A stretch of 47,050 nucleotides of DNA from Prevotella sp. (GCA_017430675.1 JAFRMM010000088.1:1-47050), one strand, 5' to 3'; shown: positions 32,933-40,790, counted from the stretch's first letter. Numbers and translations are program-made. Notes: a model not told the origin generated them from the letters alone.

Positions 32933-33874
32933 TTAGTCTAAGATATCCTTGATGTTATACAGCGGACGGTGCTTCACCTCCTTGTAGATCTTTCCGATAT
33001 AGACACCCGTGACACCCATGGCCACGAGGATTACGCCTCCCACGAGCCAGATGGAGAGGATCAGTGACGACCATCCCTGTACAGCCGTACCCACGATCAG
33101 TGAGTAGGCCACATAAATACCGATGCAGAAGGCCACCACGAGGAACAGCAGTCCCACGGTGAAGATGGCATACATCGGTTTGACGCTGAAGGCAGTGATA
33201 CCGTCGAGCGCCAGACTCATCATCTTGTGGAGCGTGTATTTCGACGTGCCCGCCTGTCGCTCGCCGATCACGTCATCCACGGTCGTCGAGGGCAGTCCGA
33301 TGGTGGGGATCAGTCCCCGCAGGTAGAGGTTGCGCTCCCCATAGTCGGCCAGCATGTCGAGGGCCCGACGGCTCATCAGGCGGAAGTCGGCATGGTTATA
33401 CACACTCTCCACGCCCATCGTGCTCTGCAGTTTGTAGAACGCCTGTGCCGACATACGCTTCATCAGGGGGTCCGCCTGTCGCGACACCTTCACGCCATAG
33501 ACGATATCGTTGCCCTGCTCGAAATGGCGCACCATCTGGGGGATGCACTCGATGTCGTCCTGCAGGTCGGCATCGATGGTGATCACGGCATCAGCCCACT
33601 CCCTGGCGGTCATCATCCCCGCCATGATGGCATTCTGGTGACCCACGTTACGCGCCAGGTCAATACCCTTCACGAACCTGTTCTTCCCATGCAGTTCGCT
33701 GATGATCTCCCACGTGCGGTCATGACTGCCGTCATTGACGAAGACCATCATCGAGTCACCGGCGATCAGTCCGTCGGCGATCATACGCTCGAAGAGGGAT
33801 GTGAGCCGTTCCACCGAGTGCCTCAGCACCTCCTCCTCATTATAACACGGTGATACTGTAGCAAGTCTTATCAT
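32933..33874 (-). CDS. Polyprenyl-phosphate glycosyltransferase, DPM1/GtrB-like (GT2)
   Basis: A 313-residue protein with an N-terminal GT-A domain (ATVSPCYNEEEVLRHSVERL, FVNDGSHDRTWEII, ITIDADLQDD with the DAD-type metal site) and two C-terminal helices (about 230-255 and 265-290). This is the layout of GtrB/DPM1-like enzymes that load a sugar onto undecaprenyl phosphate. The donor product would serve GT-C enzymes such as the adjacent GT87. It is 18 bases downstream of the deacetylase gene. Confidence 0.86.
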   Translation of the reverse strand: MIRLATVSPCYNEEEVLRHSVERLTSLFERMIADGLIAGDSMMVFVNDGSHDRTWEIISELHGKNRFVKGIDLARNVGHQNAIMAGMMTAREWADAVITIDADLQDDIECIPQMVRHFEQGNDIVYGVKVSRQADPLMKRMSAQAFYKLQSTMGVESVYNHADFRLMSRRALDMLADYGERNLYLRGLIPTIGLPSTTVDDVIGERQAGTSKYTLHKMMSLALDGITAFSVKPMYAIFTVGLLFLVVAFCIGIYVAYSLIVGTAVQGWSSLILSIWLVGGVILVAMGVTGVYIGKIYKEVKHRPLYNIKDILD

Positions 33875-33892
33875 TGGAACATTATTGATTGA

Positions 33893-34675
33893 TCATTGGT
33901 CACACATCTTTTCCACAAACTCCGTATAGGTGATGAAGGCATGGCCGCGGTCCTTCAGCATCCTGACAAGACGGTCGAGCCGCTCCACCATCTGCCGTCC
34001 GCTGTGGTTACGGATGATGAAGGGCATCCTGAACTCCGGGTGCGCCTTCAGGTCGTAGAACTCCCACGGATGGAAATAGGTCACGAAATAGCCGTCGTGC
34101 TTCAGCACGCGCCTCACCAGAAGATGGTAGAGGCTCTCGGGCAGGTTGTGGAGGGCGAGCCAGAACAGCGGGAAGCGTATCCACGGTGTCACCGAGGCGG
34201 GGATTTGCATCACACCGTCCTTCATGAACCACGTGCGGGGTGCCGTCAGGTGCATATAACGCCCGGGGATAAAGGCGGGGTTCAGCGACGAGTTATAACG
34301 GTAGCCCACGCGCTTGATCTCCGACTCCACCACGGGGAACATCCTCGGCTGGCGGTAGCCATAGACGGTGCGCCCCGTCACCTGCTCCACGATCTCCTTC
34401 GAGCGGGCAAAGTCCGTCTCCTGAGGCTGCCAGTGATCCACACCATGACAGGCCACCTCATGACCCTCGTCCATAATGCGCCGCATCACCTCGGGGGCAT
34501 TCTCGGCGAAGTTTCCCGTACAGAAGAAGGTGGCCCTCACACCGTTCGCCTTCAGCACGTCGAGGATACGGTTGGTGCCTTCCACCGACACCTTCATCCC
34601 CTCCTCCAGCGAGAACTCCACGCCATGCTCGCGCGGCACGTCAAACTCCTCGGTATCAAAACTCAGTAATATCAT
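33893..34675 (-). CDS. Polysaccharide deacetylase family protein
   Basis: A 260-residue NodB-fold carbohydrate esterase (CE4-like, close to the DUF3473-containing group). It has the catalytic and metal residues in LLSFDTEEFD (3-12), ATFFCTGNF (about 49-57) and the His pair of EVACHGVDHW. No signal peptide is visible, so a cytoplasmic acceptor such as a lipid-linked glycan is likely. ATG 34675 was chosen because it follows a -7 box at 34693; the longer upstream frame runs across the promoter. First gene of the six-gene envelope operon. Confidence 0.84.
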   Translation of the reverse strand: MILLSFDTEEFDVPREHGVEFSLEEGMKVSVEGTNRILDVLKANGVRATFFCTGNFAENAPEVMRRIMDEGHEVACHGVDHWQPQETDFARSKEIVEQVTGRTVYGYRQPRMFPVVESEIKRVGYRYNSSLNPAFIPGRYMHLTAPRTWFMKDGVMQIPASVTPWIRFPLFWLALHNLPESLYHLLVRRVLKHDGYFVTYFHPWEFYDLKAHPEFRMPFIIRNHSGRQMVERLDRLVRMLKDRGHAFITYTEFVEKMCDQ

Positions 34676-34692
34676 GACACAAGAATTTGTCT

Positions 34693-34701
34693 GCAAAAAT
34701 A
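34693..34701 (-). promoter_or_regulatory. -7 box for the minus-strand envelope operon
   Basis: On the minus strand TATTTTTGC matches TAnnTTTGC, 17 bases before the deacetylase ATG. Confidence 0.65.
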
Positions 34702-34763
34702 CAGCAAATTTAAGAGAAAACAAAATAATATGCCATTTATTCGTTGATTTTCGGTTTTTTGAG

Positions 34764-34772
34764 TACCTTTGC
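34764..34772 (+). promoter_or_regulatory. -7 box for gtrA
   Basis: TACCTTTGC matches TAnnTTTGC, with a TTG at 34744-34746, 17 bases upstream. The gtrA ATG follows at 34791. Confidence 0.68.
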
Positions 34773-34790
34773 CACCAGAAAACGGGAGAT

Positions 34791-35165
34791 ATGCAGAAGA
34801 AAGAGACACTGGGCGAACTGATACGCTTCGGCATCGTGGGCACCACGGCGGCAGCCATCCACTATGCCATCTACTGGATCCTGCAGCACTGGATCAACGT
34901 CAATGTGGCCTACACCATCGGCTACGTGCTCAGTTTCCTGGTGAACTACTACCTCTCTGCCCACTTCACCTTCAAGGAGAAGACCTCAACGAAGAACGGC
35001 ATCGGCTTCGGCGGTGCCCATCTCGTCAACTACTTCCTGCACATCGTGCTCTTCAACTTTTTCCTGTGGCTCGGTCTCAGCCGCGAGTTGGCGCCCATCG
35101 CCGTGCTCGCCATCGCCGTCCCCACCAACTTCATCCTCGTCCGCACCGTCTTCAAGCGCCTATGA
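34791..35165 (+). CDS. GtrA-family membrane protein
   Basis: A 124-residue protein with four membrane helices, as in GtrA flippase-like proteins thought to move polyprenyl-phosphate-linked sugars across the inner membrane. The family pattern is clear: LIRFGIVGTTAAAIHYAIYW (9-28), YVLSFLVNYYLSAHFTF (about 45-61), and the C-terminal PTNFILVRTVFKRL. It is coupled to a GT4 gene through an ATGA overlap and divergent from the operon holding GtrB-like and GT87 genes. Confidence 0.87.
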   Translation: MQKKETLGELIRFGIVGTTAAAIHYAIYWILQHWINVNVAYTIGYVLSFLVNYYLSAHFTFKEKTSTKNGIGFGGAHLVNYFLHIVLFNFFLWLGLSRELAPIAVLAIAVPTNFILVRTVFKRL

Positions 35166-36259
35166 ACATCGGACTCGACGCTAAGCGCATAGTCAGCAAC
35201 GCCACGGGCCTCGGCAACTACGGCCGAACGCTCGTCAACGACCTTGCCCGCCTCAGGAGGGGTCTGAACATCCTCCTCTACGCCCCCGCCCCTGGCCGCG
35301 ACGACCTGCGCCAACAGATCACCGATACCCCCGACGTCCGTTTCCGCTATCCGGCCTCCACGCCCCTGGGCAAAGCCCTCTGGCGCAGCCACGGCATCCT
35401 TCAGGATCTGAAGCGCGACGGTGTGGAGATCTACCACGGCCTCTCGGGCGAACTGCCCGTCGGCATCCGTAAGAGCGGCATCAGGAGCGTGGTCACCATC
35501 CACGACCTCATCTTCCTCCGCCATCCCGAGTACTACCACTGGCTCGACACAAAGATCTACGCCTGGAAGTTCCGCCAGACGGTGCGCGAGGCCGACCATA
35601 TCATCGCCATCAGCGAGTGTACCAAGCGCGATATCCTCCACTACGCCCCCGCCGTCGATCCCTCCCGCATCACCGTCATCTACCAGTCCTGCGCCCCCCA
35701 TTTTTGTTTGTCAAATTCTCAAAGCAAATTTGACAAACGATATATACTCTCCGTCGGCAGCATCGAGGCCCGCAAGAACATCCTCCTGGCCGTCAAGGCC
35801 CTGCCCTATCTCCCCGACGACCTGTCGCTATTGATCGTGGGCCGTCACACCCCCTATGCCGACGAGGTAAGCGCCTACGCCGAGGCCCACGGCCTGAGCC
35901 ACCGCGTCACAATCCGTCACAATGTCACCGATGCCGAACTACCAGCCCTCTATGCCGGCGCCGAGGTCTTTGTCTATCCCTCGCGCTACGAGGGCTTCGG
36001 CATCCCCATTATCGAGGCCGTCAGCAGCGGCCTACCCGTGGTGGCCTGTACGGGTTCCTGTCTGGAGGAGGCTGGGGGTCCCGACTCCCTCTACGTCGAT
36101 CCCGACGATGCCGAGGCTATGGCCGCCGCCATCCGTCAGGTGCTCCGGGGTGCCGACGGCCGCGAGGAGCGCATCCGCCGCAGCCGCGACTATATCCGCC
36201 GCTTCGAGGGCCACGACGTGGCCGCACAGGTCTATGACCTGTACCACAGTCTGCTGTAA
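35162..36259 (+). CDS. GT4-family glycosyltransferase
   Basis: A 365-residue GT-B glycosyltransferase. The N-terminal domain starts MNIGLDAKRIVSNATGLGNY and contains VVTIHDLIFLRHPEYY. The C-terminal domain has the donor-binding EX7E motif in YEGFGIPIIEAVSSG (about 276-290). It is mannosyltransferase-like; donor and acceptor are unknown. Between the two domains (residues about 180-195) an AT-rich palindrome adds a segment FCLSNSQSKFDKR where relatives have a variable loop. It overlaps gtrA by 4 bases and ends 3 bases before the convergent barrel gene. Confidence 0.88.
   Translation: MNIGLDAKRIVSNATGLGNYGRTLVNDLARLRRGLNILLYAPAPGRDDLRQQITDTPDVRFRYPASTPLGKALWRSHGILQDLKRDGVEIYHGLSGELPVGIRKSGIRSVVTIHDLIFLRHPEYYHWLDTKIYAWKFRQTVREADHIIAISECTKRDILHYAPAVDPSRITVIYQSCAPHFCLSNSQSKFDKRYILSVGSIEARKNILLAVKALPYLPDDLSLLIVGRHTPYADEVSAYAEAHGLSHRVTIRHNVTDAELPALYAGAEVFVYPSRYEGFGIPIIEAVSSGLPVVACTGSCLEEAGGPDSLYVDPDDAEAMAAAIRQVLRGADGREERIRRSRDYIRRFEGHDVAAQVYDLYHSLL
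35706..35738 (+). repeat. Palindromic insertion inside the GT4 gene
   Basis: GTTTGTCAAATT (35706-35717) and AATTTGACAAAC (35727-35738) are perfect 12-bp inverted arms around a 9-base loop. The segment is strikingly AT-rich inside a GC-rich gene and stays in frame. Confidence 0.82.
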
Positions 36260-36262
36260 GAC

Positions 36263-38248
36263 TCAGAACTTCCACCTCACCTGTACATCCAGATCCGTCA
36301 GCGACGAGGCATCCACCCGCTGGTAACTACTACCGATGGTCGATCTGTCGAAATAATCCGTCATTCCCACTTTGGCCGTGAGCATCAGGCGCTGCCCGAT
36401 GTTCACCCTCGCCATCAGCCAGTAGCGGATGCCCTCGCCATCAAACGAAGACATCGAATAGGTATAGAGCGGCCCGCGCTCGTAGAGATAGACGCGGCTG
36501 TCGTAACCGTCGGTATGGAAATAACCGAAACCCGCATTCAGACGCAACCAGCGGTAGGTATAGGACAGGCTCTCACTGACCATCGCGCCCCACTCACCTT
36601 CCCCGTATGCACAATAGCCGCCGTCAAGTTGCGTACGACTGCCAAAGCCGCCATCACCCGTATATTCCGCACTGAGACGTCCGCGGTGCTCAAACCTGTT
36701 CTCAAGTCCTGACTTATCCGCATTGTCGCGCTGCCGCCATCGGAACCTGTACCGCCCGAAGAAGTTCCAGTGACGATACTGCCAGGAACCCTGCAGCAGA
36801 TGGTCCCCTGAATAGGACGACTGCGACACCTGATACCGGGCCCAGGCGAAATAGGCATAGTCGGCGTAGGCTGCCAGACGGAAAGATAGTGACGGTTGCC
36901 AGGAGAGTCCGAGATAGATGCCGCTCTCGTTCTGCACCCTCCCCCCGTCACTGTAACTCCGGGCATCGAGCGAACTATAGGCATACGAGTAGAAGCGCTG
37001 CAGAGCCATGATGCTCAGACCATCACCCAGACGAACACTCACACTGTTGATCGTGGCCAGATGACCGGACTTATCCACCGCCGTCTCCCCGCTAAGTGTC
37101 AGACGAGGTCTCACTATAGCATAGTCAAGACTCGCATTCAGGAACTCCTGTCCCTGGGGATAGTGCTGACGGTAAAGCACGGAGGTATTCGGCCTTAGTT
37201 CCCTATCCAGACGGACATAGAGCGCATTCACTCCCCAACGGAGGCCATGTCTGGCGTATCTCAGGCTTCCGCCTGTCTTCAGGGCATGGAGATTATTCTT
37301 CTTGGCCATCTCCGTCTCCGTGCGGTGGTAACTGGTAGTCAGGATGGTGGCCGCCGTGGAGTCTTTGTTCAGGGTGGCATCCATCGCCTGATAGGAGGCG
37401 AAGGCCGTCATCTTCAGTCCTCTGCCGAGACCCACCGTAGCCGCCAGTCCTCTCAGACTATTGTTGGAGCGCGAGGAATGGGCCCTCAGACTATTGGCAG
37501 ACCTCCCCATATTCTGCAGCATCGCCACCTTACCCAAAGAGAACTCACTGTTCATCACCAGTCCCATGCCCATCGACACCCGATAGTTGCCCAGACACAA
37601 GGACTCCAGCCGTCCCCAGTTCCGCACCTGAAGATATAACGAATAATAGTCATAGCCCCACCGATTACGATGGGTGAAGAAGGGCTCCCCCGCATCCTGC
37701 GCACCGACGAGTCCCAGTTTCACGGCATCGCCATAAACAAACTGGTAGCGCAACCAGTGGCGGTAGGGATCACCCAGATAGCCATCCTTGTCTCCCTTCC
37801 GCTCATAGAAGGGGATGCGCCCTGTACCTATCAGTTCATGATGGCCATACCCGGCGATATCCCTCACCCTCGGGAATCCCTCCGACCTCTCCTCTCCCAC
37901 ATAGATGAAATAGGTGAGCAACCGACGCTGGGCATAGCCCAGGGACTGGATCATCAGCAACTCGTTCAGGGACTTCATCGGCCCGTAGCGATCCAGATAT
38001 TCCACCATCTCCTCTACCTGACGGGCAGAGAGGAAGGGCAGTTCCTCCAACTGCTCCCGCGTCGCCGCGTTGATGTCTAATGGATGCTGTTCGAGTTCAC
38101 AGAGCAGTTCGTAGGTGTCCTCCCATGCCTCCGACTCCGCATCCTCCTGCGTCATCACCTCGTTCACATACCTTTCCCACGGCCGCGCCTCCTGCGCACT
38201 GACACCCATTCCGAGTACCAGCGCAACCAACAAATAAAAAGTTCTCAT
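36263..38248 (-). CDS. Outer-membrane beta-barrel protein with N-terminal helix-hairpin-helix domain
   Basis: A 661-residue exported protein with a signal peptide (MRTFYLLVALVLGMGVSAQ). A ComEA-like helix-hairpin-helix region follows (about 57-105: LDINAATREQLEELPFLS, then MKSLNELLMIQSLG). The remainder is a long series of amphipathic strands ending in an aromatic-containing last strand (DLDVQVRWKF), typical of an outer-membrane barrel. Such proteins are widespread in Bacteroidetes; the function is not established, and DNA handling at the surface is only a guess from the HHH domain. Its ATG overlaps the stop of the ORF6N gene by 4 bases. Confidence 0.82.
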   Translation of the reverse strand: MRTFYLLVALVLGMGVSAQEARPWERYVNEVMTQEDAESEAWEDTYELLCELEQHPLDINAATREQLEELPFLSARQVEEMVEYLDRYGPMKSLNELLMIQSLGYAQRRLLTYFIYVGEERSEGFPRVRDIAGYGHHELIGTGRIPFYERKGDKDGYLGDPYRHWLRYQFVYGDAVKLGLVGAQDAGEPFFTHRNRWGYDYYSLYLQVRNWGRLESLCLGNYRVSMGMGLVMNSEFSLGKVAMLQNMGRSANSLRAHSSRSNNSLRGLAATVGLGRGLKMTAFASYQAMDATLNKDSTAATILTTSYHRTETEMAKKNNLHALKTGGSLRYARHGLRWGVNALYVRLDRELRPNTSVLYRQHYPQGQEFLNASLDYAIVRPRLTLSGETAVDKSGHLATINSVSVRLGDGLSIMALQRFYSYAYSSLDARSYSDGGRVQNESGIYLGLSWQPSLSFRLAAYADYAYFAWARYQVSQSSYSGDHLLQGSWQYRHWNFFGRYRFRWRQRDNADKSGLENRFEHRGRLSAEYTGDGGFGSRTQLDGGYCAYGEGEWGAMVSESLSYTYRWLRLNAGFGYFHTDGYDSRVYLYERGPLYTYSMSSFDGEGIRYWLMARVNIGQRLMLTAKVGMTDYFDRSTIGSSYQRVDASSLTDLDVQVRWKF

Positions 38249-38799
38249 TTCTTCGTCTTCTTTACTACATGCTTAAACTTGATGGCCATCAGGTTTAACT
38301 CAATTGACGATTCTGTCTCCATCGTGTCTGCCTCATCCACTATAATATCAGAAAGCAGTTCTCCCGTCCTTCTGATTAGTCCCTGTTGCCTACTGTTGTC
38401 AGGTTCTTGATGCAAAGCATGGATATTCCGAGTTATTTCTCGACTTTTGGCAAAGGTCTCTATAATCGAAAATGTCGTCTCAGTTGCCTTTTTACTCTTA
38501 AGAATAGTCGCGATCATGTAAAGCCCTCGCTCAGTAAACGCTCTTGGCTCAACAGGTGATTTGTCAAGATTTCTTAAGTTGTCGAAATTTTCGACTACAT
38601 ACTGTTTTTCAGACGGTTGCAATCTAAAACAATAGTTTTCCGGGAATTTTTCTGTATTGTTTTTTACAGCCTCATTCACCCTCCTGGTCTCAACACCATA
38701 CACATGTGCAACATCTCTGTCAAGCATCACTCTCTGGCCTCTTAATTCTATCAGGAGGCTCTCAATCTCTCGCGGAGTAATCAAATAACTATCTTCCAT
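38245..38799 (-). CDS. ORF6N-domain protein (phage antirepressor-like)
   Basis: A 184-residue protein. The N-terminal ORF6N domain (about 9-95) shows the usual MLDRDVAHVYGVETRRVNEAVKNN-type helix-turn-helix and FPENYCFRL. It is followed by FTERGLYMIATILKSKKA and a helical C-terminus. ORF6N proteins are DNA-binding and common in phages and bacterial accessory regions. The gene is much more AT-rich than its neighbours, which suggests transfer. It has its own promoter at 38836 and is coupled to the barrel gene downstream. Confidence 0.86.
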   Translation of the reverse strand: MEDSYLITPREIESLLIELRGQRVMLDRDVAHVYGVETRRVNEAVKNNTEKFPENYCFRLQPSEKQYVVENFDNLRNLDKSPVEPRAFTERGLYMIATILKSKKATETTFSIIETFAKSREITRNIHALHQEPDNSRQQGLIRRTGELLSDIIVDEADTMETESSIELNLMAIKFKHVVKKTKK

Positions 38800-38835
38800 A
38801 GCAATTCAATTTGGGGTTAAACATAAATTATCGCC

Positions 38836-38844
38836 GCAAAGATA
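38836..38844 (-). promoter_or_regulatory. -7 box for the ORF6N gene
   Basis: On the minus strand TATCTTTGC matches TAnnTTTGC, 36 bases before the ORF6N ATG at 38799. It lies between the gene and repeat element B. Confidence 0.65.
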
Positions 38845-39030
38845 GTGGTTTCTCTCGAAATCACCAAATCTTTTTGCCAAAATAAATGGAGAAAAATTTT
38901 TCATTTACCTTTCAGCCGAGGTGTAAGACGTTGATAATCTGTCTGTTATACTGAAAGGGGAAATGGAGGTGGTGAGTAGGCTTTCAGATGTGGTTACTTG
39001 GGGTTGAATTCTCTCGAGAATTTGTTGGTA

Positions 39031-39062
39031 AAGTAGTGCTTTAGGAATAAAAAGCACTGCTT
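39031..39062 (+). other. Conserved stem-loop in repeat element B
   Basis: AAGTAGTGCTT (39031-39041) pairs with AAGCACTGCTT (39052-39062), with one G-U wobble. Compared with copy A, the pair at 39036:39057 is G:C where copy A has C:G. Confidence 0.75.
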
Positions 39063-39074
39063 ATTTGTCGTATA

Positions 39075-39158
39075 GTGCCACCAAATTTTCCTATAGTGCC
39101 ACCATATTTTCCTACGGAGCCACCATATTATCCTACGGAGCCACCATTTTTTTGTCCC
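39075..39158 (+). repeat. 21-bp-period tandem array in element B
   Basis: Units start at 39075, 39096, 39117 and 39138, exactly 21 bases apart. The GC blocks read GTGCCACC, GTGCCACC, GAGCCACC and GAGCCACC, joined by AT-rich spacers ending in TCCTA. The GAGCCACC block is the reverse complement of the GGTGGCTC block used in copy A. Confidence 0.88.
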
Positions 39159-39364
39159 AAGCCCATGATAAACGGAAAAAATGATTGGCACAAACTTTTA
39201 GATACGCCAAAATGCTAAAGGGCCTTAGTTTGAAAAAGACCCTCAAATTCTCCTTTCAGCCGAAGTGCCTGACAATCAGTTGATAAGGCCTCGGCTGAAA
39301 GGAAAATGAAAATTAATTTCGTCCTAATAGAGCGCAATTTTGGCATTATTCCCACTATTTTTCG

Positions 39365-39373
39365 TATTTTTGC
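39365..39373 (+). promoter_or_regulatory. -7 box for the second ECF operon
   Basis: TATTTTTGC matches TAnnTTTGC. The leader to the first ATG (39461) is about 80 bases and contains a possible eight-codon ORF (39388-39414), too short to judge. Confidence 0.6.
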
Positions 39374-39460
39374 AGGAAAAATGTAATATGACCTCAAAAG
39401 ATGCGTCAAACTGAGTAGAGACAAGTAAAAGAAACAATAACAATTTAAAACATTACATCT

Positions 39461-39889
39461 ATGGATTGGATTACAGCACCCCTGATTTGCGCCGTCGTTT
39501 TCGGCTGCATCTACAAAGTCGTTGAGTTGTTCGTTCACAAACGCGAGCGACTGATGCTCATCAACAAACTCACGGAGATCTCTAACGTCGATTTCAAAGG
39601 CATCAGCCTCTACAGCAGCGGCAACAAGTTCACAGGCCTTCGCATCGGATGGCTGATGCTGGGCGTCGGCTGCGGATTCCTTTTCGGGTTTTTCATCAAT
39701 CTGATGGCTACAGGCGGACAGTATGCATACGACTTCGACAAAACATGGCGTTATCACAGCGTAGTGGGTGGCATCATCTATGTGGCCTGTATCTGTATCT
39801 GTGGGGGCATCGGTTTGCTGCTGTCATATCGGGCAGAGCGGAGGGCAGAACACCCTGAAGAAAAGAAAGCCGACGAATTCCAGATCTGA
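39461..39889 (+). CDS. Small membrane protein, possibly DUF6249
   Basis: A 142-residue protein with three hydrophobic segments (about 5-22, 63-86 and 103-124), a basic helix (VHKRERLMLINKL) after the first, and a charged C-terminus (RAERRAEHPEEKKADE). The layout resembles DUF6249 membrane proteins of Bacteroidetes, of unknown function. The sigma gene follows after 3 bases, so the two are co-translated. A role in controlling that sigma factor is plausible from position only. Confidence 0.75.
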   Translation: MDWITAPLICAVVFGCIYKVVELFVHKRERLMLINKLTEISNVDFKGISLYSSGNKFTGLRIGWLMLGVGCGFLFGFFINLMATGGQYAYDFDKTWRYHSVVGGIIYVACICICGGIGLLLSYRAERRAEHPEEKKADEFQI

Positions 39890-39892
39890 TTG

Positions 39893-40432
39893 ATGCCGAC
39901 GGACGAGAGCCAACTGATAGCCCGAATCCTCGACGGTCACGCCGAGGACTTCGGCTATTTCCTGGAGCGTTACAGCCAGGAAGCCTTTGCCATCGTGGTG
40001 CGACTGGTGCCGCAGCAGGAAGATGCAGAGGAACTGGTGCAGGATGCTTTCGTCCGTGCCTTTAATCGACTGGACACGTTTGAAGGGCGCTCTTCGTTCT
40101 CGACATGGATCTGCAGGATCGCCTATACCACCGCCGTCTCATGGCTGAGGAAACGGCGCATGAAATATCTCAGCATCGACGACCAGCCCGAGTTGTCGGA
40201 CACAGAAGTCGATGAAACCTTCGACGATGAGACGCATATCGAGGATCTGCGCCGCGCCATCTCCCTCTTGAAACCCGATGAGCAGACGCTCGTCACGCTC
40301 TATTATTACGACAGTCGTCCACTCAACGACATTGCCTATATCCTCGATGTGGAGCCCAACACATTAGCCACGCGCCTACATCGTATCCGTCGCAAACTAT
40401 ATCTACTGATGAAACATGGAACAAACAACTAA
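39893..40432 (+). CDS. ECF-type RNA polymerase sigma factor
   Basis: A 179-residue sigma-70 family protein. Region 2 runs from about 12 to 85 (DFGYFLERYSQEAFAIV, then EDAEELVQDAFVRAFNRLDTF and FSTWICRIAYTTAVSWLRKRR). An acidic linker follows (SDTEVDETFDDETH). Region 4 is near 130-172 (RPLNDIAYILDVEPNTLATRLHR). ATG 39893 is preferred to the TTG one codon upstream. It is the middle gene of an operon with small membrane proteins on both sides, and its end overlaps the next gene by 17 bases. Confidence 0.91.
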   Translation: MPTDESQLIARILDGHAEDFGYFLERYSQEAFAIVVRLVPQQEDAEELVQDAFVRAFNRLDTFEGRSSFSTWICRIAYTTAVSWLRKRRMKYLSIDDQPELSDTEVDETFDDETHIEDLRRAISLLKPDEQTLVTLYYYDSRPLNDIAYILDVEPNTLATRLHRIRRKLYLLMKHGTNN

Positions 40433-40790
40433 AGACCGTGCCCTGATGCAAGCCCTCGTCCCCAAGGAGCCGAGGCAACTGCCGTCGAACTTCCCGTATC
40501 TCACCATGCGCCGCATCCAGGAGGAACAGCGCATGGAGGAGCGCCGCCAGCGCAGGATGGCCATTGTCACGACGGTCGTCGTGTCGCTGACAGGTATCGC
40601 CGCGCTCCTGTTCTTGGTCGGCGATGTGCTCTGGAATTCCTTTGTCAGCATCTGTAGCCAGCCGGATGCGTTCGTACTGGTCGGCCCCACCCTTTTCTGT
40701 CTGCTGTTCTTCGCGCTGGTAAACCACTGGCTGTCGCGCAGGAACACAATGAACACAATGGGGTCTGACCCCGCTGTGCTCAATAACTGA
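40416..40790 (+). CDS. Small membrane protein after the ECF sigma gene
   Basis: A 124-residue protein of no family I recognise. A hydrophilic N-terminus (1-46) with conserved-looking LPSNFPYLTMRRIQEEQR precedes two helices (about 48-70 and 84-106). The N-terminal part followed by a membrane anchor is compatible with an anti-sigma or sigma-tethering role for the overlapping ECF gene. The C-terminal 18 residues (from NTMNTMGSDPAV) are encoded by repeat DNA, so the ancestral protein may have ended earlier. Confidence 0.78.
   Translation: MEQTTKDRALMQALVPKEPRQLPSNFPYLTMRRIQEEQRMEERRQRRMAIVTTVVVSLTGIAALLFLVGDVLWNSFVSICSQPDAFVLVGPTLFCLLFFALVNHWLSRRNTMNTMGSDPAVLNN
40743..40778 (+). repeat. Repeat-derived 3' end of the small membrane gene
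   Basis: The 9-mer AACACAATG occurs twice in a row (40743-40760) and runs into a hairpin: CACA (40754-40757) with TGTG (40775-40778) outside, GGGGTC/GACCCC (40760-40765, 40767-40772) inside. The GGGGTC...CCGCTGTG part resembles the 27-bp repeats at 9600 and 10121. Confidence 0.7.

Larger units (their letters stand above)
38904..39321 (+). repeat. Long structured intergenic repeat element, copy B
   Basis: Collinear with copy A. Shared parts: an identical 18-nt left edge containing CCTTTCAGCCGAGG (38904-38921); GTTACTT then TTGAATTCTCTCGAGAATT at the same 11-base offset (38993, 39004); a stem-loop (39031-39062); a 21-bp tandem array (39075-39158); an identical 21-nt box (39187-39207); and a perfect 12-bp hairpin CCTTTCAGCCGA/TCGGCTGAAAGG (39252-39263, 39291-39302). 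Differences are spread throughout, so the copies are old rather than a recent duplication. It lies upstream of the divergently read ORF6N gene and upstream of the second ECF operon. Confidence 0.85.

Noticed and set aside
31735..32952. 405-codon plus-strand ORF opposite the GT87 gene
   Set aside because: His/Gln/Glu-rich antisense read of a membrane-protein gene; the opposite frame has a consistent transmembrane pattern.
38994..39191. 65-codon minus-strand ORF with Trp-rich heptad-like repeats inside element B
   Set aside because: The periodicity is a by-product of the 21-bp tandem array. The collinear copy A has no matching ORF, and there is no promoter or plausible start signal.
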